The translations under genes were made by a program, and so were the position numbers. From Massilia pinisoli (GTDB lineage: Bacteria; Pseudomonadota; Gammaproteobacteria; Burkholderiales; Burkholderiaceae_D), in the NCBI RefSeq assembly GCF_024753285.1, contig NZ_JANUGW010000018.1:1-64000 (forward strand): 64,000 nucleotides of DNA. The letters are read 5' to 3'. The notes beneath the pieces were generated by a model. It ran no database searches, had not been told where the DNA came from, and was given only the letters and a program-made list of their open reading frames with translations. Shown one piece after another: positions 60,215 through 64,000 of the stretch. The number at the start of each line of letters is the position of its first letter. Positions within the stretch are counted from its first letter, which is position 1.

Positions 60215-60389
60215 ACCCTGCGGTGTTCGAGATTTGCCATATATTCCTTGAACCATTCTTTCGCATAGGTTGTGGAACATGTTTGGTGGGCGCGATCGTC
60301 GCTAGTCCGACGAACCCGAAACTGAACTGACCGCGACCACCTTGAGCCGTCAGGTTCGGGATGCCGGCAAAAACGGCACAGGCGGGGAT
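60215..60389 (+). ncRNA. ssrS: 6S RNA
   Basis: A non-coding RNA of about 175 bases that mimics an open promoter and holds housekeeping RNA polymerase in stationary phase. The ends pair: CCCTGC near the 5' end with GCGGGG near the 3' end, continued by GGTGTT with the CACGG side. Internal segments match the E. coli RNA: TTTGGTGGGC before AGTCCGACGAA, CACCTTGAGCC, then AGGTTCGGGATGCCGGC. It sits just after zapA, its standard location. The exact ends are estimated from the promoter and stem. Confidence 0.9.
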
Positions 60390-60398
60390 AAACACACG

Positions 60399-60436
60399 AG
60401 CGGTTGCGGACCATGAGGTCGCAACCGCTTTTTTTT
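60399..60436 (+). terminator. Rho-independent terminator after 6S RNA
   Basis: AGCGGTTGCG (60399-60408) pairs perfectly with CGCAACCGCT (60420-60429), followed by seven or more T. It ends the 6S precursor before the EVE-domain gene. Confidence 0.95.
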
Positions 60437-60455
60437 ATTCGAAGGAGTGCCGCGC

Positions 60456-60917
60456 ATGCGCTACTGGCTGATGAAATCCGAACCCGATGAAGTGAGCTTC
60501 GCCGACGTGTTGAAAGCGCCGGGCAAGACGGTCGCCTGGTTCGGCGTGCGCAACTACCAGGCCCGCAATTTCATGCGCGACCAGATGCAGGTCGGCGACG
60601 GCGTGCTGTTCTATCACTCCAGCTGCGCCGTGCCCGGCGTGGCGGGCATCGCGCGCGTGGCCAGCGGCCCGTATCCGGATGCGTCGCAGTTCGATCCAGC
60701 CAGCCATTACTTCGATCCGAAGGCCACGCGCGAGCAGCCGCGCTGGATTTCCGTCGACGTGACGGCGGTGGAGGAAGGGCGTTATCTGCCGTTGTCCGAC
60801 ATGCGCGGCGTGCCGGAACTGGAAGACATGGTGCTGCTGCAGAAGGGGAGCCGGTTGTCCATTTCGCCGGTGACGCCGGGGCAGTGGAATAAAGTGCGGG
60901 AGCTAATGGGTTTGTAG
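60456..60917 (+). CDS. EVE-domain protein
   Basis: A 153-residue protein made of a single EVE (PUA-like) domain: MRYWLMKSEPDEVSF at the N-terminus, then VAWFGVRNYQARNFM, GVLFYHSS and EQPRWISVDV. EVE domains bind modified bases in DNA or RNA, and the bacterial one-domain forms are thought to recognise modified cytosine or related bases. I start at ATG 60456 because GAAGGAG (60441-60447) is ideally placed; a GTG at 60447 lies inside that site. In E. coli ygfA follows the 6S gene; here this gene takes that place. Its TAG stop begins a REPIN-like element. Confidence 0.9.
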   Translation: MRYWLMKSEPDEVSFADVLKAPGKTVAWFGVRNYQARNFMRDQMQVGDGVLFYHSSCAVPGVAGIARVASGPYPDASQFDPASHYFDPKATREQPRWISVDVTAVEEGRYLPLSDMRGVPELEDMVLLQKGSRLSISPVTPGQWNKVRELMGL

Positions 60918-61018
60918 GGTGGATGGCTTGCCGTCCACGCGTTCAACGAATCTCGGCACAGACGCGGCTTATTTGATGGCGCCTATCACCGCGTGGACGG
61001 CGGAGCCGTCCACCCTAC
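60914..61018. repeat. REPIN-like inverted repeat doublet
   Basis: A 105-base element nearly identical in design to that at 21608-21710. The left end (GTAGGGTGGATGG...CCGTCCACGCGTTCAA) and right end (GCGTGGACGGCGGAGCCG...CACCCTAC) are inverted copies, each with a hairpin. The initial GTAG supplies the stop codon of the EVE gene. The middle 40 bases differ from the other copy. Confidence 0.8.
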
Positions 61019-61034
61019 GCGAAGCGCGACCGCG

Positions 61035-61850
61035 TTACGCGTGCACCGCGCGCTTGTTAGCATCCGAGTAGGCCCACCCCAGCATGATGATGCCCGCCAC
61101 GATCATGGGCAGCGACAGCACCTGCCCCGACGTGATCGGCAACCCCATCACATGCGTCTCCCAATCGGGCACGCGGAAATACTCCGTGAAGAAGCGCGCG
61201 CAGCCATACAGCAGCGTGTACAGCGCACCCACCGCGAGGCGCGGGCGCGGCTTGCGCGCGAACAGCCACATGATCACGAACACGAGGATGCCGTCGACCA
61301 GCATCTGGTACAGCGGCGACGGATGGCGCAGGCCCTCGACGCCCGGCCAGCCGTCCATCGCCCATGGCAGGCTCGCGTCGGCGAGGCGGCCCGGCAGCTC
61401 CGCGTTGATGAAATTCCCCAGGCGCCCGCACGCGTAGCCGATGGGGACCATCGGCGCGATGAAGTCATACACGTCCAGCAGGTTGCGGCCGCGCTTGCGC
61501 GCCCACAGCGCCATCGCGATCAGCACGCCCAGGAAGCCGCCGTGATACGACATGCCGCCGTGCCAGGTCATGAAGATTTCGGCCGGATGCGAGAAATAGT
61601 AGGCGGGCTGGTAGAACAGCACTTCGCCGAGGCGGCCGCCGATCACCACGCCCAGCATCCCGTAGAACAGCATGTCGTCGAGGTCGGTGTAGGTCCAGCC
61701 TTGCGCCTGCACGTGGGCCTGCGTCTTGATGCGCGCGCGGCCCAGCAGGATGAACAGGGCGAAGGCCAACACGTACATGATCCCGTACCAGTGGATGTCG
61801 ACGGGGCCGATGCTGAAGGCAATCGGGTTCGGTCGCGGGTGATGAAGCAT
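61035..61850 (-). CDS. lgt: Prolipoprotein diacylglyceryl transferase
   Basis: A 271-residue, seven-helix inner-membrane enzyme. It adds diacylglyceryl to the lipobox Cys of prolipoproteins, the first step of lipoprotein maturation. The N-terminal NPIAFSIGPVDIHWYGIMY, the essential His region WHGGMSYHGG and the family signature GRLGNFINAELPGR are all present. It should act on the several lipoproteins of this window. It starts one base after the stop of the upstream LysR gene, so the two may be cotranscribed, although their functions are unrelated. Confidence 0.97.
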   Translation of the reverse strand: MLHHPRPNPIAFSIGPVDIHWYGIMYVLAFALFILLGRARIKTQAHVQAQGWTYTDLDDMLFYGMLGVVIGGRLGEVLFYQPAYYFSHPAEIFMTWHGGMSYHGGFLGVLIAMALWARKRGRNLLDVYDFIAPMVPIGYACGRLGNFINAELPGRLADASLPWAMDGWPGVEGLRHPSPLYQMLVDGILVFVIMWLFARKPRPRLAVGALYTLLYGCARFFTEYFRVPDWETHVMGLPITSGQVLSLPMIVAGIIMLGWAYSDANKRAVHA

Positions 61851-61851
61851 A

Positions 61852-62808
61852 TTAAATTGTCCTCAGTAGTTCCAAAAAGCCCTTGAGCACCGGCGAAGCA
61901 TTATCGCGGCGCCATGCGATGCCGGTTTCGACCAATGGGGTCGCGTCGGCGAGGGCACGGTATTCTACGCCCGGGCGCATCAGGTTCGACACGGATTGTG
62001 GCACAAGTGCCAAGCCCATGCCCGCGGAGACGAGGCTGACGATGGTCTGCATCTGGATCGCCTGCTGGCCGATCGCGGGCGTGATGCCGGCCGCGCGGAA
62101 GCACGACAGGATGGCGTCGTGCAGCGCGGGCGAGATCTCGCGCGGGAAGATGATCAACGGTAGCGGCGGCAAATCCTGCAGCCGCACGGGCGCGCCCGGG
62201 TGGAGGCCGCCGGACGTCGCGGCAGCGGCGGCGCGGCGCGAGGTCGTCGCGCGCGCGCGCGCGGGCGCCAGCGCGAGGCCCGCGGGCGCGCACAGGATCA
62301 GCGGCTCGTCCAGGACCTTCATGTAGTCGAGCGCCGCGCGCGCGCGTTCGGGCAGCGGCGGAATCAACAAACCTGCATCGATACGGCCGCGCAGCAGCTC
62401 GTCCACCTGCACGTCCGACGTCGCTTCCTGCAGCGACAGTTGCACGCCCGGATAGCGTTCGCTGTAGCGGCGCAGGAAAGGCGGCAGCACGCTGTAGTCG
62501 GCCGACGTGATGAACGCGAGCGCCAGCCGTCCCGTCTCGCCGCTCGCGGCGCGCCGCGCCAGGTCCGGCAGCAGCGCGGCTTCAAGCAGGATGCGGCGGG
62601 CTTCGGGGAGCAGGGCGCTGCCGGCCGGCGTCAGCGCGACCGTGCGGCGGTTGCGCAGGAACAGCGCGGTGCCGAGGCCATCTTCCAGCGCGGCGATCGC
62701 CTGCGACAGTGGCGGTTGCGTCATGTGCAGGCGCGCGGCGGCGCGGCCGAAGTGCAATTCCTCGGCCACGGTGACGAAGTAGCGCAGCTGGCGCAATTCG
62801 AGGTTCAT
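61852..62808 (-). CDS. LysR-family regulator, divergent from ilvD
   Basis: A 318-residue LysR-type regulator with a clear N-terminal HTH (ELRQLRYFVTVAEELHFGRA, then LHMTQPPLSQAIAALE). The effector domain contains FITSADYSVLPPFLRRYSER. Its C-terminal half has an unusual Ala/Arg-rich insert (ARARATTSRRAAAAATSGG, about residues 200-225) between strands. The ATG at 62808 is the family-typical start (MNLELRQLRYF). It is divergent from ilvD with 128 bases between starts and probably regulates it, as IlvR-like proteins do. The opposite end abuts lgt. Confidence 0.88.
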   Translation of the reverse strand: MNLELRQLRYFVTVAEELHFGRAAARLHMTQPPLSQAIAALEDGLGTALFLRNRRTVALTPAGSALLPEARRILLEAALLPDLARRAASGETGRLALAFITSADYSVLPPFLRRYSERYPGVQLSLQEATSDVQVDELLRGRIDAGLLIPPLPERARAALDYMKVLDEPLILCAPAGLALAPARARATTSRRAAAAATSGGLHPGAPVRLQDLPPLPLIIFPREISPALHDAILSCFRAAGITPAIGQQAIQMQTIVSLVSAGMGLALVPQSVSNLMRPGVEYRALADATPLVETGIAWRRDNASPVLKGFLELLRTI

Positions 62809-62936
62809 CGCGTTGTTCTTCCTATGAGTGGCATGGCTGTGATTCGCGCAGCATATCAGAAGCACGCGTGACGGCCCATTTGACGCGGACCGGCCCGCGC
62901 GGCATGCTGGAAAAATCGTCCCATCAGGAGCCGACC

Positions 62937-64000
62937 ATGTCCGACCCAGCGCGCTACAACCGCCGTTCCCGCCACGTGACCGAAGGCGTCGCCCGCAGCC
63001 CGAACCGTTCGATGTACTACGCGATGGGTTATCAAAAGGCGGACTTCGACAAGCCGATGATCGGCGTCGCCAACGGCCATTCCACGATCACGCCGTGCAA
63101 CGCCGGCCTGCAGAAACTGGCCGATGCGGCCATCGCCACGATCCGCGATGCGGGCGCGAATCCGCAGGTGTTCGGTACGCCGACGATTTCGGACGGCATG
63201 TCGATGGGCACGGAGGGCATGAAGTTCTCGCTGATCTCGCGCGAGGTGATCGCCGACTGCATCGAGACGTGCGTCAACGGCCAGTGGATGGATGGCGTCG
63301 TCGTGATCGGCGGCTGCGACAAGAACATGCCGGGCGGGATGATCGCGCTGGCGCGCACGAACGTCCCCGGCATCTACGTGTACGGCGGCACGATCAAGCC
63401 CGGGCACTGGAAGGGCAAGGACCTGACGATCGTCTCCGCGTTCGAAGCCGTCGGCGAATTCACGGCGGGGCGCATGACCCAGGAAGATTTCGACGGCATC
63501 GAGCGCAACGCCTGTCCGTCGTCCGGCTCGTGCGGCGGCATGTACACGGCGAACACGATGTCGTCGTCGTTCGAGGCGCTCGGCATGTCGCTGCTGTACT
63601 CGTCGACGATGGCCAATCCTGACGACGAGAAAACGGAGTCGGCGGCGGAGTCCGCGCGCGTGCTCGTGGAAGCCGTCAAGCTCGACCTGAAGCCGCGCGA
63701 CATCATCACGCGACGATCCATCGAGAACGCTGTCGCCGTGATCATGGCGACCGGCGGCTCGACGAACGCCGTGCTGCACTACCTCGCCATCGCGCACGCG
63801 GCGGAAGTGGAGTGGACGATCGACGATTTCGAGACGATCCGCCGGAAGGTCCCCGTCATCTGCAATTTGAAGCCGTCGGGCGAGTACGTCGCGACGGACC
63901 TGCACCGCGCGGGTGGCATCCCGCAGGTCATGAAGTTGCTGCTGGATGCGGGCCTCCTGCACGGCGACTGCATCACCATCACCGGACGCACCCTGGCCGA
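62937..64000 (+). CDS. ilvD: Dihydroxy-acid dehydratase (partial, runs off the window)
   Basis: The first 354 codons of an iron-sulfur dehydratase for the third step of valine, isoleucine and leucine synthesis. Diagnostic segments are NGHSTITPCNAG, VIGGCDKNMPGGMIALAR and ACPSSGSCGGMYTANTMSS. The Cys residues in TPCNAG, GGCDKN and GSCGGM are cluster ligands of the IlvD/Edd family. CDKNMPGG and the overall pattern indicate IlvD rather than 6-phosphogluconate dehydratase. AGGAG precedes the ATG. The right end is cut by the window edge, not by mutation. A LysR gene is divergent from it. Confidence 0.96.
   Translation, partial: MSDPARYNRRSRHVTEGVARSPNRSMYYAMGYQKADFDKPMIGVANGHSTITPCNAGLQKLADAAIATIRDAGANPQVFGTPTISDGMSMGTEGMKFSLISREVIADCIETCVNGQWMDGVVVIGGCDKNMPGGMIALARTNVPGIYVYGGTIKPGHWKGKDLTIVSAFEAVGEFTAGRMTQEDFDGIERNACPSSGSCGGMYTANTMSSSFEALGMSLLYSSTMANPDDEKTESAAESARVLVEAVKLDLKPRDIITRRSIENAVAVIMATGGSTNAVLHYLAIAHAAEVEWTIDDFETIRRKVPVICNLKPSGEYVATDLHRAGGIPQVMKLLLDAGLLHGDCITITGRTLA

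Noticed and set aside
62937..64000. ilvD as Entner-Doudoroff edd linked to HexR
   Set aside because: CDKNMPGG and the overall pattern are those of dihydroxy-acid dehydratase, and the divergent LysR gene fits an ilv context.

Overview
The window reads as chromosome of a high-GC betaproteobacterium, most likely Massilia or a close Oxalobacteraceae relative. This is inferred from gene content: glucokinase fused to a HexR-type RpiR regulator, a phasin, large TonB-dependent receptors of the Xanthomonas/Caulobacter type, an SLC45-like sugar carrier, and a zapB/zapA/6S RNA cluster. Coding is dense. I see no tRNA, rRNA, CRISPR array, phage or insertion sequence.

Layout. 0.1-14.2 kb: a PACE drug-efflux gene divergent from a LysR regulator, two lipoproteins, a TPR-GGDEF diguanylate cyclase, a heterodimeric ABC exporter (mdlA/mdlB type), a phasin, a CodA-like deaminase, two GNAT acetyltransferases and a chemotaxis receptor. 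14.2-33.1 kb: an alpha-glucan/maltodextrin region with an esterase, a large six-hairpin glycosidase, two TonB-dependent receptors flanking a flavin-dependent halogenase, a DEAD-box helicase, an SLC45-like carrier, phosphoglucomutase and a secreted alpha-amylase. 33.2-39.5 kb: a two-component system beside a KgtP-like carrier, then a Glk-HexR fusion. 39.5-48.2 kb: a DMT permease, hypothetical envelope proteins, a 1416-residue DUF3857/transglutaminase/Sel1 protein with a TonB-domain partner, a membrane protein and a YciI-like protein. 48.2-54 kb: a cytoplasmic GH13 alpha-glucosidase overlapping a second Glk-HexR fusion, an Fsr-type MFS pump and an AraC regulator. 54-64 kb: two small proteins, an M13 peptidase, groESL with a perfect CIRCE operator, zapB-like/zapA/6S RNA, an EVE-domain protein, lgt, a LysR regulator and the start of ilvD.

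How the genes work together. The receptors would import maltooligosaccharides across the outer membrane after cleavage by the secreted amylase and glycosidase. The SLC45-like carrier crosses the inner membrane, GH13 alpha-glucosidase releases glucose, and Glk and phosphoglucomutase feed it into central metabolism. A 15-bp near-palindrome, TGTAGY-N3-ACTACA, lies upstream of five of these genes: the glycosidase, both receptors, the carrier and the alpha-glucosidase. It matches the HexR-type operator as I recall it, and two Glk-HexR fusions are encoded in the same window. I therefore propose a local HexR-controlled alpha-glucan regulon. This is the most interesting system here.

Secondary points are REPIN-like doublets whose GTAG end supplies the upstream stop codon, a natural Asp-to-Cys change at the CodA specificity position, a probably leaderless zapB-like mRNA, and the DUF3857/transglutaminase/Sel1 fusion. 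All calls come from reading the sequence and recalled family knowledge; no database search was run.
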